Counted from the stretch's first letter, positions 52,319-60,588 are shown. The stretch is DNA of 60,588 nucleotides from [Flexibacter] sp. ATCC 35208 (GCF_001975825.1 NZ_MTKN01000023.1:1-60588), one strand, 5' to 3'. Translations and numbers: made by a program. Notes: generated by a model from the letters alone, not told the origin.

Positions 52319-55300
52319 TTAAAAACTGGCACTAATACCCATCAGGAAATTCCTGGCAGGTGGCGTGAGTGCATTGTCCACCGGGTAAGCGAATGGATCG
52401 TTATCTCCCTTCATGGATACATCAGGGTTCTGGCCTTTGTACTTTGTCCAGGTAGCGAGGTTTTCCACAGTGAAGTAGAAACTCGCGTTGCGTATATTCA
52501 GTTTGTCCAGCACTTTTTTGGTAAAGTTGTACCGGAGGGTCAGTGATTGCAACCTGATGAAAGATGCATCCTGTACATACCTGTCAGAACCTAACCAGTT
52601 GTAACCTGATCTGTAGAGTGCCCTGGGTACGTTGGTTTCATCGCCCGGATTGCGCCAGCGCTTGAGGACAACGGTACTTTGGTTGTCATAACCATACATG
52701 TTGCTGGTGATCATATCCGCCCTGTTCACCAGTTGGTAGCCTACCCTGTAAACGAAGTAGGTGGTGAGTTTCAGGTTACCTTTGAAGGTGATATTCGGAC
52801 CAAAACCTCCGGTTATTTTGGGGATACCATTACCGAGGTATACGATATCTTTGTTGTCGATATTACCATCATGGTTGATGTCTTCATACATTGCATCGCC
52901 GGGTTGGAATACGTAGTCAGTACCGGGGTAGTTAAAACGCATGTAGAGTGTTTGCCCATTGGCGCCGTCGATCTTTTTTCCATTGGCGTCTCTTACGATG
53001 GTCGCATCTTTGTCTTTGTACACACCTTTGTAGCGGAACCCATAGTAGGAACCAAATGGATTCCCGATTTGCAGATACGTTTTATACACACCATTCTGGT
53101 TGATGGCTACGCTGTTTTCTCTTGGGAAGAACTCAGATATTTTTCGCACAACATTCACATTGCGGGCAATGTTCAGATCGAAGCCGATCGTCAGGTTCTT
53201 ACTGCGGTAAGGAATGGTATTTAACAGTACTTCCCAACCCTGGTTATCCATGGTACCCACATTCATCGCAACCGTTGAAAAACCAGAATAGGTAGGGATC
53301 TGCAGATTTTCGTAGAACATATCTCTGGTACGGTTACGGTAAGCTTCCACATCAATACGGATCCTGTTTTTCAGTACCCACAGGTTAAAGCCCAGGTTTG
53401 TACCAACGACTGTCTGCCATTTCAGGCTGGTGAGTTCCATATTGGAGGGGTATACTCCCGACATGCCTAAATAAGTGTATGAATAAGGCTGATAGGTATT
53501 AAAGTAGTTCCAGACTGCTTTGTCAGGAGGGGCGGCGCCACTCTGTCCGTAGGATGCCCTGAAACTGAGGTCGTCTATGAACTTATACTTCCGCATAAAT
53601 TTCTCACCAGAGGTACGCCAGCGCACAGATACGGAAGGGAATAAACCATACCGGTAATCAGGACCGAAACGGGAGTTACCGTCGCCTCTTACACCTGCAT
53701 TGATGATGTACCTGTCCAATAATCCGTACTGCCCCTGTAAGAGCAATCCTACGCTTCTTGTTCTGCCTGAAGTAGATTCAAGATCCAGATCAGAATTTGC
53801 CGTACGGCTGGGATTGGATGGATCCTGAAAATTGGAAGAAGCGGTGTTGGAGGTAAGCACATTGTGCGTAACATAACTTCTGTCTTCTGTTTGCAGCGAT
53901 AACAGTGCCTGCAGCTGGTGTTTCTGCGTATTCGTTTTTGGAGTATAAATGAGGTTCGTTTTTGTATAGACATCGAAGATATCCCCATCACTATCCCCTG
54001 CCCTGTTTACCACAGTTTCAGTAACCGGGCGGCCGGTAGCCACCTGTGGCAGAAAGGTCTGCGCTTTTGTATTGTTAATATCGAACTGTACATCGAAGGT
54101 AGATGTGAGCACAGATGGGACGATATCATACTGGATGTTGAACTTCGGTGTGATGCGTTCCCCTTGTTGTCTGTAAAGGCTTTCCATTACCATCGCCACC
54201 GGGTTGTAGGTAGTATAATAGTAACCTTGTATGTTGGAAGCAGGCGACAGGTAATTCGGTGTCACATTACCATATTCATCATATTCATAGATGGCCATAT
54301 TCGGCATTTTGGTATAAGCGATACCGCGTACCTGGTAGTCTTTGTCAGGAACATAATTCAGGTGGTTATCCACATGTGTGTAGGTAATGTCTGAACGGAA
54401 ACGAATACGGTTGGATACGTTGTAGTCCAGGTTAATTTTGGATGTGATCCTTGTCAATGCAGTACCTTTTGTCGTTCCTTTCTGGTCGAAGTAGCCGATG
54501 GATGCGTAGTAGCGGGCTTTTTCACCACCGCCGGTCATAGAAATATTATGATCCTGTGAATAGCCGATACGGGTGATGGCCTTTACCCAATCCGTATTGT
54601 TACTATAATTGTAATACCAGTATGGATCGGATGGATCGTAGAGAAATTCTTTATTCACATTGATGTTCAGCGGCAGCCCATTGGTGTTTGCAATTTCTTC
54701 AGGTATGAGGGTAGAATACTGATCGCCATTCAGGAGCGGAATATTGCGGGGTTGCTTACCAAAGGTACCTTTGAAATTATACGTGATGGCAGGCCTGCCT
54801 ACCATCCCTCTTTTAGTCGTGATGATCAGTACACCATTCGCCGCGCGGGAGCCCCATACAGCCGTTGCAGCAGCATCTTTCAACACAGTGATCTCTTTGA
54901 TATCAGAGGGAGCAATGTTGAGCAATTGTGCATAACCTTGTTCATCTGCACTGCCAAAGTTAAAATCAGAAGGTACTTCTGTATCATAAGGCATTCCATC
55001 CAATACGATCAGTGGATTCGCAGATCCATTGATGGAAGCTGTACCTCGAATACGGATAGACATGCCTGCACCGGGGTCACCGGAGGTGGTACCGATATCC
55101 ACACCGGGCAGCCTTCCCTGCAAAGCCTGATCGATAGAGGCAGCGGAGAGTTCTTCCAGTTCCTTTGCCTGAATGGTGGCAGTGGCCAGCGTAGAGTTGC
55201 GCGCTTCGATATTCATACCAGTACCATTGTTCACCGTTTGCCGTGCAACGACATTGAATTCGTTCAGATCACGGGTATTGGGTTGGAGCTGTACGTTGAT

Positions 55301-55594
55301 AGTATTACGCCCATTGATGCCCTGTATGATGGTTTTATAGCTGATAAAAGATACGGAGAGCTGGTGTTGCAAATCAGCGACACGAATGGCGAAATTGCCA
55401 TCTATATCGGTGGCTACACCTGTTACCGTACGCTTATCCTTGTCCAGCTCTACCACTGAGGCGCCAATCACCGGCAGGTGGGTAGTGGCATCTGTTACCT
55501 TTCCACGGATGGTTTTCTTTTGTGGTAACTGTTCCTGGCGGGCGAACAGTGCAGCGCTGTATAAAAGACAGATGATAAACAGCAGTTTGTTCAT
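52319..55594 (-). CDS. SusC family TonB-dependent transporter (pectin operon, pair 1)
   Basis: 1091 aa. Signal peptide (FIICLLYSAALFA), carboxypeptidase-like domain (RGKVTDATTHLPVIGASVVE), linker EFNVVARQTVNNGTGMNIEA, plug (IRGTASINGSANPLIVLDGM; ITVLKDAAATAVWGSRAANG; VLIITTKRG) and barrel ending RNFLMGISASF. It lacks an STN domain. Like other SusC proteins it imports a large oligosaccharide captured by SusD using TonB energy. The 9-base gap to the 726-aa fasciclin gene shows cotranscription. Confidence 0.95.
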   Translation of the reverse strand: MNKLLFIICLLYSAALFARQEQLPQKKTIRGKVTDATTHLPVIGASVVELDKDKRTVTGVATDIDGNFAIRVADLQHQLSVSFISYKTIIQGINGRNTINVQLQPNTRDLNEFNVVARQTVNNGTGMNIEARNSTLATATIQAKELEELSAASIDQALQGRLPGVDIGTTSGDPGAGMSIRIRGTASINGSANPLIVLDGMPYDTEVPSDFNFGSADEQGYAQLLNIAPSDIKEITVLKDAAATAVWGSRAANGVLIITTKRGMVGRPAITYNFKGTFGKQPRNIPLLNGDQYSTLIPEEIANTNGLPLNINVNKEFLYDPSDPYWYYNYSNNTDWVKAITRIGYSQDHNISMTGGGEKARYYASIGYFDQKGTTKGTALTRITSKINLDYNVSNRIRFRSDITYTHVDNHLNYVPDKDYQVRGIAYTKMPNMAIYEYDEYGNVTPNYLSPASNIQGYYYTTYNPVAMVMESLYRQQGERITPKFNIQYDIVPSVLTSTFDVQFDINNTKAQTFLPQVATGRPVTETVVNRAGDSDGDIFDVYTKTNLIYTPKTNTQKHQLQALLSLQTEDRSYVTHNVLTSNTASSNFQDPSNPSRTANSDLDLESTSGRTRSVGLLLQGQYGLLDRYIINAGVRGDGNSRFGPDYRYGLFPSVSVRWRTSGEKFMRKYKFIDDLSFRASYGQSGAAPPDKAVWNYFNTYQPYSYTYLGMSGVYPSNMELTSLKWQTVVGTNLGFNLWVLKNRIRIDVEAYRNRTRDMFYENLQIPTYSGFSTVAMNVGTMDNQGWEVLLNTIPYRSKNLTIGFDLNIARNVNVVRKISEFFPRENSVAINQNGVYKTYLQIGNPFGSYYGFRYKGVYKDKDATIVRDANGKKIDGANGQTLYMRFNYPGTDYVFQPGDAMYEDINHDGNIDNKDIVYLGNGIPKITGGFGPNITFKGNLKLTTYFVYRVGYQLVNRADMITSNMYGYDNQSTVVLKRWRNPGDETNVPRALYRSGYNWLGSDRYVQDASFIRLQSLTLRYNFTKKVLDKLNIRNASFYFTVENLATWTKYKGQNPDVSMKGDNDPFAYPVDNALTPPARNFLMGISASF

Positions 55595-55603
55595 AACAGT
55601 TTT

Positions 55604-57784
55604 TTATTTTCCTCTGAGGTAGTGGGTAATGGCGTGGATGACAGTACGGGCAGAGAGGTTGTTGCTACGTGTGTAATCCAGGTAGGCAATATCATTGTAT
55701 GAATCTCTGAGCTCCATACTATTGGGATGCTGACTGTTGATAAATATGAAAGAGAGGTCGCCATCGCTGGTCTTCATCAATGTTTCAAAAGCGCCTTCCT
55801 TTTTACCATCAGGTACTACAGTGTTGCGGTTCAGGATGTGGAAGTTGATAAACTGGACCACCTTGTCTTTATCCGCATCAGTAGTGGGGGTATAATTAGG
55901 TGTGCCGGTGGTTTTATCACCTGGTAATACCCCGTCCTGCACCGCCTGTGTAATAGCACTGTTCACAGGTACAAAAATGGTGTAGCTGGTACCCGGTACT
56001 GTGCCAACGATATCCTTGGTGGCGGCGGTCCACAGCGTAGAATTCTTCAGGTACTGGAAGAAACTGTTGAAGCCAGCAGGATCGTTGGTAGCGAGTTTTT
56101 CCAGGTGGTAACCGATGGTGTTCTCAGTGAAAGTAAGCAGCCCATCTGTGTAAAAGACTTGTCCATTGGCGGCTTTGCCGATGCTGTTGATATGCAATAC
56201 GGTGCCGGCATCTGCATTACCGCTGGCCCATACGGTGTTGTTTTTATATTTGATGTATTCACCATTCCATGCTTCCATGATACCTTCACCGGAGAGGTCG
56301 TCCATTTCACCATTATTGGTGGTGAGGATGGAGGTTTGTAATATGCGATATACCCTGTCCATGGCACCGGAACCATATTGGATACTACTACCGGGTGCGA
56401 GGTAAGACCAGTCATTTCTTTCAGAGCTCCAATCGTATCCGGCGGCACGCAACAGATTGTCCGGCATCATGAACATGGTATAACTGATGCTGGGGTTGAT
56501 GATGGAATATTTCAGGTCAGCATCCAGTGCACGGGTCATGAGTGAATAGTTCGGATCGAGAAAAGCCTTGGCATAAATCGTTCTGAATACATTGGCATCC
56601 TGCACAGCATTAATACCATAAAAGAACCCATTACTTAATACCTTTTTGTCCACAATATTCGATTGGGTGAAGGTGGGTACCTCCTGCTGACTATTCGTGG
56701 TATGACTCATTTTATTTGGCCATACGGCTGTCTGCCACATGTGTGCATTCAGCAGGTTCGTGAGTACGGAAGGGGGTGCTGCTTCAAAAGTCTGGTAGAA
56801 TTCAAGGATCCTTTTTTTGTAAGGTATGAGCACATCATTGGTAGGTACGACCAGCGTCCAGCCTGACTTCTGCGCATCGGTGCCGGAGGCCAGGTAGTTC
56901 TCATTGTTTGGTGAGAATGCCAGGGCCGCACTATATACTTTTACAAATACAGAATCTGCATCGCCGGTCAGCACCATATTACGATGTGTGATATCGGCAT
57001 TGGACTGATAGGTAACAAGCTTTTCCAACAGACTACGAAACTCACTGTAGTTGGGATTTGAAGCGAGGTACCTTTCCAGGTTGTCCAGCGGGGTGATGAC
57101 TTTATCAATGGTGTGGATAATGCCGTTTTCAGCGGGGATATCGGCTTCCAGTACTTTTGCATCTGCTACATTGAAGCCACTATAAAAGGCACCGGGATAG
57201 AAGTAATTATAGTCAGCAGCACTAAGTCCATTTTGCGACAGGAATCCATCTATGAAGTAAGGAATGTTCTTGTTATTATTATCATTGGTAGCGTAGGTAC
57301 CATTTCTATTGGCAGCGATGAGTAGCCGGCCATTTTCAGCATATACCCAGTCGTAATAAGCGGTTTTGCGCTTAAAGGCCTGGTTGGTATCCGGCCCTGC
57401 GCTTGTCTGTTGATCCACCAGCTGTTCTTTTCTATACGCATTATATACCAGCTCGTAGGCTACGATCCTTCTGGCGTGGGCAGAGTCGATAGCGTCGTCA
57501 CCACTGAGGCCGTTGGCTTTGAAGTAGTTTTCAAAAGCGGAATCAGTAGGTGCAAAAAAGGTCCAGTAACCGGCTTTGCCAAGAATGTCTTTGTAGCCTG
57601 CTTTGTCGATGGTAGCAAGCAAATGGGTGAAGTTTTTGCGGGCTTCAAGTTGCTGGTATATTGGTTGTGCCAACCAATCGGGACGTCCATAGTAGGCATC
57701 GAACTCCTTTTTTCTGCAGGCGGTGATGGCAAGCAAAAGGAATCCCACACCAAAGACCAGGGATCTTCGGAAGAGTATTTTCAT
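55604..57784 (-). CDS. Four-domain fasciclin lipoprotein heading the pectin operon
   Basis: 726 aa; lipoprotein signal ending LLLAITAC (Cys23). Four FAS1 domains can be traced: about 45-225 (FTHLLATIDKAGYKDILGKA, TFFAPTDSAFENYFKANG, NGIIHTIDKVITPLDNLERY), 235-400 (NPNYSEFRSLLEKLVTY, LVVPTNDVLIPYKK), 415-560 (NYSLMTRALDADLKYSIINP, MFMMPDNLLRAAG) and 570-726 (GFNSFFQYLKNSTLWTAATK, TSYTIFVPVNSAITQAVQD). Such stretches bind other proteins or glycans at the surface. As the first gene of the operon it may be made in large amount and help hold pectin at the cell. No enzyme domain is visible. Confidence 0.88.
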   Translation of the reverse strand: MKILFRRSLVFGVGFLLLAITACRKKEFDAYYGRPDWLAQPIYQQLEARKNFTHLLATIDKAGYKDILGKAGYWTFFAPTDSAFENYFKANGLSGDDAIDSAHARRIVAYELVYNAYRKEQLVDQQTSAGPDTNQAFKRKTAYYDWVYAENGRLLIAANRNGTYATNDNNNKNIPYFIDGFLSQNGLSAADYNYFYPGAFYSGFNVADAKVLEADIPAENGIIHTIDKVITPLDNLERYLASNPNYSEFRSLLEKLVTYQSNADITHRNMVLTGDADSVFVKVYSAALAFSPNNENYLASGTDAQKSGWTLVVPTNDVLIPYKKRILEFYQTFEAAPPSVLTNLLNAHMWQTAVWPNKMSHTTNSQQEVPTFTQSNIVDKKVLSNGFFYGINAVQDANVFRTIYAKAFLDPNYSLMTRALDADLKYSIINPSISYTMFMMPDNLLRAAGYDWSSERNDWSYLAPGSSIQYGSGAMDRVYRILQTSILTTNNGEMDDLSGEGIMEAWNGEYIKYKNNTVWASGNADAGTVLHINSIGKAANGQVFYTDGLLTFTENTIGYHLEKLATNDPAGFNSFFQYLKNSTLWTAATKDIVGTVPGTSYTIFVPVNSAITQAVQDGVLPGDKTTGTPNYTPTTDADKDKVVQFINFHILNRNTVVPDGKKEGAFETLMKTSDGDLSFIFINSQHPNSMELRDSYNDIAYLDYTRSNNLSARTVIHAITHYLRGK

Positions 57785-57961
57785 AACAACAATATTTCAG
57801 GGCATTTTGTGGAATGCTACATTTTGGTCGATATTGGAATTTAGATGATCTGGAATTTTTATCCCCCGGCGCTTAATTACAGTCAGAAAATGTGCTATTG
57901 TATCAGTAAGGCTAAGTTAGAGTGGTGCTAGATAATAAAAAATGTAGAATAGTACTATTGC

Positions 57962-58017
57962 ATGGAATAATTGACATTTTTGGGGATGGAATAATTGGTG
58001 GGGGGATGGAAAATTAT
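57962..58017. repeat. Three direct repeats upstream of the pectin operon
   Basis: ATGGAATAATTG occurs exactly at 57962-57973 and 57986-57997, and a degenerate copy ATGGAAAATTAT at 58006-58017, spaced 24 and 20 bases start to start. They lie 180-235 bases upstream of the first operon gene, next to a terminator. Roughly helical-turn spacing suits protein-binding sites. The rest of 57785-58020 shows no gene. Confidence 0.5.
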
Positions 58018-58020
58018 ACA

Positions 58021-58059
58021 AAAAATGAGGGTGACGCCTACAGCATCACCCTCATTTTT
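58021..58059 (-). terminator. Strong terminator downstream of the epimerase remnant
   Basis: Fourteen-base perfect arms AAAAATGAGGGTGA (58021-58034) and TCACCCTCATTTTT (58046-58059) around an 11-base loop, with T or A tracts on both outer sides, so it works in either direction. It lies 11 bases past the final stop of the epimerase remnant, as expected if it was that gene's own terminator. Confidence 0.85.
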
Positions 58060-58070
58060 TGATTTAATAG

Positions 58071-58220
58071 TTAATAGCAGTACAACTCTTGTCCTGGGAG
58101 GTGAAAAGGCCCTTAAAATAAGTTTCCTTTCAGCGAGACAGATTTACGGCCGTTTTTGTGCAGGTAACCCAACCACTTCCCATGTTCCTTGTCATGAAAA
58201 TGGGAATAAGCGTAATCATC
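58071..58220 (-). pseudogene. C-terminal remnant of an N-acylglucosamine 2-epimerase family gene
   Basis: Translation of the minus strand gives DDYAYSHFHDKEHGKW, LGYLHKNGRKSVSLKGNLF, a stop, then GPFHLPGQELYCY and a second stop at 58071. This matches, from memory, the conserved C-terminus of AGE-family epimerases (HFxDxEHGEWxGYLxRDG, LKGNxWKGPFHLPR). The internal TAA at 58113-58115 stands where the family has Lys, so a single AAA-to-TAA change would explain it. Upstream of 58220 no AGE homology is visible before the GH20 gene, so most of the gene is deleted. AGE enzymes interconvert N-acetylglucosamine and N-acetylmannosamine or related sugars. The original function fits the adjacent hexosaminidase. 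Confidence 0.72.
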
Positions 58221-58318
58221 CTCCCTATATGGTATGCCCGGGATTCAATTTCCTCAGGTAATCTGATTGGAGGGACGGGTTATCCTGAAAGAAAGGAGTA
58301 CAACCCCATTTTATTCAA

Positions 58319-60241
58319 TTAATATACGTGACGTTTCTCATCCAGCCGCTTAGCCAGGTCTTCTTTGGTGATATCTACCTGTGCGCCTACCGGCTTGCCG
58401 TTGCGATAGGTGATCACTTTCAGGATATTGGCACCTACAGGCCACCTGAGGGGCTGACCCGTATATTTTGGATAATGTGCATCAGGGTTGGTATTATCAA
58501 AGCTGTAATACAGATCCAGTCCTTTGATCTCAGTAGCCAGGTTGATTTCATAATCGTAACGATTAATTCTCACCGGCCTGAAGATCACATTGTATACGCT
58601 GCGGGCATACTTGATATCCGCGGCATCCAGTCTTTTGAAGTTATCTTCCAGTCTTGGAATGAAGTCATCCCAGTTCCTTTTTGCCTTAGGGCTCCAGTAT
58701 ACTTCGGAGAGCGCGATAGAACGCGGCCATGTCATGTATTCTACATGGCGGAACACGGGAACTGATTCTGTCCAGAGGTTGCCCTGACCACCCAGTATGT
58801 ATTTTTCATCTACGCTGTCAGGTACGGGATCGTAGTTGTAAGAATCAGACAGGCGGCACATACCATAGGTAGGTGGCTCTGCAGACTGCTCACCCTGATA
58901 CAGATCCAGGTATACAAAGTCCCATGGCGTCATTACTACATGATGATTCATTTTGGCAGCGGTGATACCTCCACTCATGCCTCTCCAGCTCATCACGGTT
59001 GCTTCAGGCGCCAGACCACCTTCCAGGATCTCGTCCCACCCGATCATCTTTTTACCTTTTGCTTTGAGCATGGTCTCCATTCTCTTAACGAAATAGCTCT
59101 GCAGTTCGTCTACATCTTTCAGGTGCTCATGTTCCATCCTGGCCTTACATCTGGGGCAGGTTTTCCAGAAACCTTTGTATGCTTCGTCTCCGCCTACGTG
59201 AATGTATTTGGAAGGGAATAATGCAGCGAGTTCAGTGAACACTTTGTCTAATACGGTGAAGATACTGTCGTTGCCTACGCAAAGTACATTGTCTTCGCGG
59301 GTGTAGAACTCGCGGCCTGCATTTACCTTGTAAGGCAGTTGTGTGCAGGAGAGATTAGGATAAGATGCGATCATAGCCAGGCTATGTGCCGGCACATCTA
59401 TTTCAGGTAAGATAGTGATACCTCTGGCAGCTGCATATTTCAGCAGTTCCTTAATATCCTCCTGAGTATAGAAACCGCCATCAGTCGCTTTCTCATTGGC
59501 TAGGTCTGCTGGCAGTTTACCCCAGCGACCCGTGCGTGGTACTCTCCACGCGCCTACCTTCGTCAGTTCGGGCAGACTCTTGATCTCGATACGCCATCCC
59601 TCATCATCCGCAAGGTGTAGGTGCAGGGTATTGTATTTATAGCGGATCATCTCGTCCATGAACTGCTTTACTTCTTCCTTGGTAAAGAAGTGACGGGATA
59701 CGTCCAGCATCAATCCTCTCCATCCAAAACGGGGATAGTCGAGAATATCAGCGCAGGGCATCGTCCAGGCTACGTTCTTTACTGACTGGCTTTCGATATC
59801 GGGAGGCAACAGTTGCAGGATAGTCTGCAAACCGTAAAAGATACCGGAGGTGGTATTGGCTTTCAGCACTACTTCGGAGGGAGTTACCTTCAGGGTATAG
59901 CCTTCTTCGCCAATCACATCGTCCGCTTTTGCATTCAGCTCAAGACGGATACGTTTCTTTCCGCTATTACTGCGTTTCAGTTCATAACCAGTACTGGCTT
60001 TTAGCCTGGTAGTGAACCAGTCTGCTGTTTCCTTTAATTTGCTATCAGAGAGGGATAATACAGTTCCATTATCCAGCGTAAATTCCCCACTTTGTTCCGT
60101 CACCTTCACTGGCTCAGGGATGATTTTGATTCTTCCATCATTAGCATAGGTACGAACCATTATCAGGGCAAAGAAAAGAATTAATCCGCTCCTTGATAAG
60201 AGCAACCTTAACCTAAAATCTAACAATCGTGCTGTAGTCAT
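58319..60241 (-). CDS. GH20 family beta-N-acetylhexosaminidase
   Basis: 640 aa with an N-terminal signal-anchor (LILFFALIMVRTYA). Residues about 37-155 are the GH20b domain (IKIIPEPVKVTEQSGEFTLD, GIFYGLQTILQLLPP); the TIM barrel follows with GWRGLMLDVSRHFFTKEEVK, NTLHLHLADDEGWRIEIKSL, HVGGDEAYKGFWKTC near residue 352 (catalytic Asp-Glu pair of substrate-assisted hydrolysis) and YILGGQGNLWTESVPVFRHV. A small C-terminal beta domain (GLDLYYSFDNTNPDAHYP) ends the protein. It removes terminal GlcNAc or GalNAc from chitin oligomers or glycoproteins. Flanking epimerase and ROK-like remnants suggest that it is the surviving member of an amino-sugar cluster. Confidence 0.94.
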   Translation of the reverse strand: MTTARLLDFRLRLLLSRSGLILFFALIMVRTYANDGRIKIIPEPVKVTEQSGEFTLDNGTVLSLSDSKLKETADWFTTRLKASTGYELKRSNSGKKRIRLELNAKADDVIGEEGYTLKVTPSEVVLKANTTSGIFYGLQTILQLLPPDIESQSVKNVAWTMPCADILDYPRFGWRGLMLDVSRHFFTKEEVKQFMDEMIRYKYNTLHLHLADDEGWRIEIKSLPELTKVGAWRVPRTGRWGKLPADLANEKATDGGFYTQEDIKELLKYAAARGITILPEIDVPAHSLAMIASYPNLSCTQLPYKVNAGREFYTREDNVLCVGNDSIFTVLDKVFTELAALFPSKYIHVGGDEAYKGFWKTCPRCKARMEHEHLKDVDELQSYFVKRMETMLKAKGKKMIGWDEILEGGLAPEATVMSWRGMSGGITAAKMNHHVVMTPWDFVYLDLYQGEQSAEPPTYGMCRLSDSYNYDPVPDSVDEKYILGGQGNLWTESVPVFRHVEYMTWPRSIALSEVYWSPKAKRNWDDFIPRLEDNFKRLDAADIKYARSVYNVIFRPVRINRYDYEINLATEIKGLDLYYSFDNTNPDAHYPKYTGQPLRWPVGANILKVITYRNGKPVGAQVDITKEDLAKRLDEKRHVY

Positions 60242-60370
60242 AATTTAAATTGAATTGCTTAACAAATTAACGATAGGCTATAAGTATAATACTTTTTATT
60301 TACTATTCGTAATCTGTGTGATGTGTGGCAGAACGGGTTACTGTGCCGCATCCCACCATATTCCGGACGC

Positions 60371-60529
60371 CATTTTATTCCCATCAGTATAGCGGCGACA
60401 GGTGATAGTCTGTACCTGCCGGTGAAGAGCGCGATAAAGAAGTTTAGTTTGAGTTTGGGAAATAATGATACGAAGTTAAGGTTGTCTCAGTTAGGGGATA
60501 AAGCAGGGGTGATGGGTCGTGTATGTTGA
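60371..60529 (+). pseudogene. Possible C-terminal remnant of a ROK-family gene
   Basis: The plus strand encodes IAATGDSLYLPVKSAIKKFS and TKLRLSQLGDKAGVMG before a stop after GRVC. This resembles the C-terminus of ROK-family sugar kinases or NagC-like regulators (a GD-x-x-L-x-PVK helix followed by LSxLGxxAGVxGA). The usual final GAA helix is missing and no ROK sequence is readable upstream, between here and the divergent GH20 start at 60241. The short open frame from 60323 starts with residues that do not fit the family. Recognition is from memory and the match is short, so the call is tentative. Confidence 0.45.
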
Positions 60530-60558
60530 TGCGAAAAAGAATTTTCAATTAAATAAAC

Positions 60559-60588
60559 AAAATGGCCGGCCTTTCGGCCGGCCATTTT
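60559..60588. terminator. Strong hairpin terminator at the window edge
   Basis: AAAATGGCCGGCC (60559-60571) and GGCCGGCCATTTT (60576-60588) pair perfectly around TTTC. It lies 29 bases after the ROK-like remnant and reaches the last base of the window. Confidence 0.85.

Noticed and set aside
54752..55459. A 235-codon open frame antisense to a SusC gene
   Set aside because: It overlaps the carboxypeptidase-like and plug domains of a clear SusC protein; the translation shows no signal, motif or plausible start context.
47790..57784. Fasciclin proteins as adhesins unrelated to the pectin system
   Set aside because: Gene gaps of 15 bases or less and a stop/start overlap with SusD argue for a shared role, so they were kept in the operon, though function is still inferred.
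57995..58261. An 88-codon plus-strand frame in the gap before GH20
   Set aside because: It runs through a perfect terminator hairpin and is antisense to the epimerase remnant, so it is most likely a shadow of the decayed gene.
1..60588. tRNA, rRNA, integrase, transposase or CRISPR genes marking a mobile island
   Set aside because: None could be recognised on either strand, so I do not call the window a mobile element despite the truncated genes and remnants.

Overview
The window looks like a chromosomal segment of a Chitinophaga-type member of the Bacteroidota (Chitinophagaceae). The basis is gene content: three SusC/SusD pairs, type B C-terminal signals of the type IX secretion system (T9SS), PorP/SprF proteins, GH92/GH78/GH127/PL11/GH20 enzymes, fasciclin lipoproteins, and a TAnnTTTG promoter element. 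No tRNA, rRNA, CRISPR array or transposase was seen.

Layout. (1) 1-1.6 kb: a short-chain dehydrogenase truncated before its catalytic residues, a lone regulator-like sensor without a DNA-binding domain, and an ArsR-family repressor. (2) 1.6-3.8 kb: a GH92 alpha-mannosidase. (3) 28.2 down to 3.9 kb, minus strand: a roughly 24-kb run of ten tightly spaced genes ending at a strong terminator. It holds SusC, SusD, a HExxH lipoprotein, a DUF4302-like lipoprotein, two giant T9SS type B surface proteins (2953 and 1325 aa), PorP/SprF, a PorE-like OmpA protein, a second PorP/SprF, and a collagen-like lipoprotein. A divergent histidine kinase/response regulator pair (28.5-31.2 kb) sits at its head and may control it. 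This operon is the most interesting system here: it joins a SusCD-type importer with its own secreted adhesins and candidate dedicated secretion parts.

(4) 32.1-36.5 kb: a GH78 rhamnosidase and a GH127-type arabinofuranosidase. (5) 36.6-41.2 kb: ABC exporter (with an odd structured insert between ATPase and permease), HAD phosphatase, TerC, a DODA-type dioxygenase and a thioesterase. (6) 57.8 down to 41.2 kb, minus strand: a continuous operon of fasciclin lipoprotein, SusC, SusD, two fasciclin lipoproteins, SusC, SusD and a PL11 rhamnogalacturonan lyase. With GH78 and GH127 nearby this is probably a pectin (rhamnogalacturonan-I) utilisation locus in which fasciclin lipoproteins may replace SusE/SusF as glycan binders. 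(7) 58-60.6 kb: a GH20 hexosaminidase flanked by two gene remnants: the C-terminus of an N-acylglucosamine 2-epimerase carrying an internal stop, and a ROK-like C-terminus. They suggest an eroded amino-sugar locus.

All family assignments were made by eye from sequence motifs; no database search was run. Domain boundaries are approximate.
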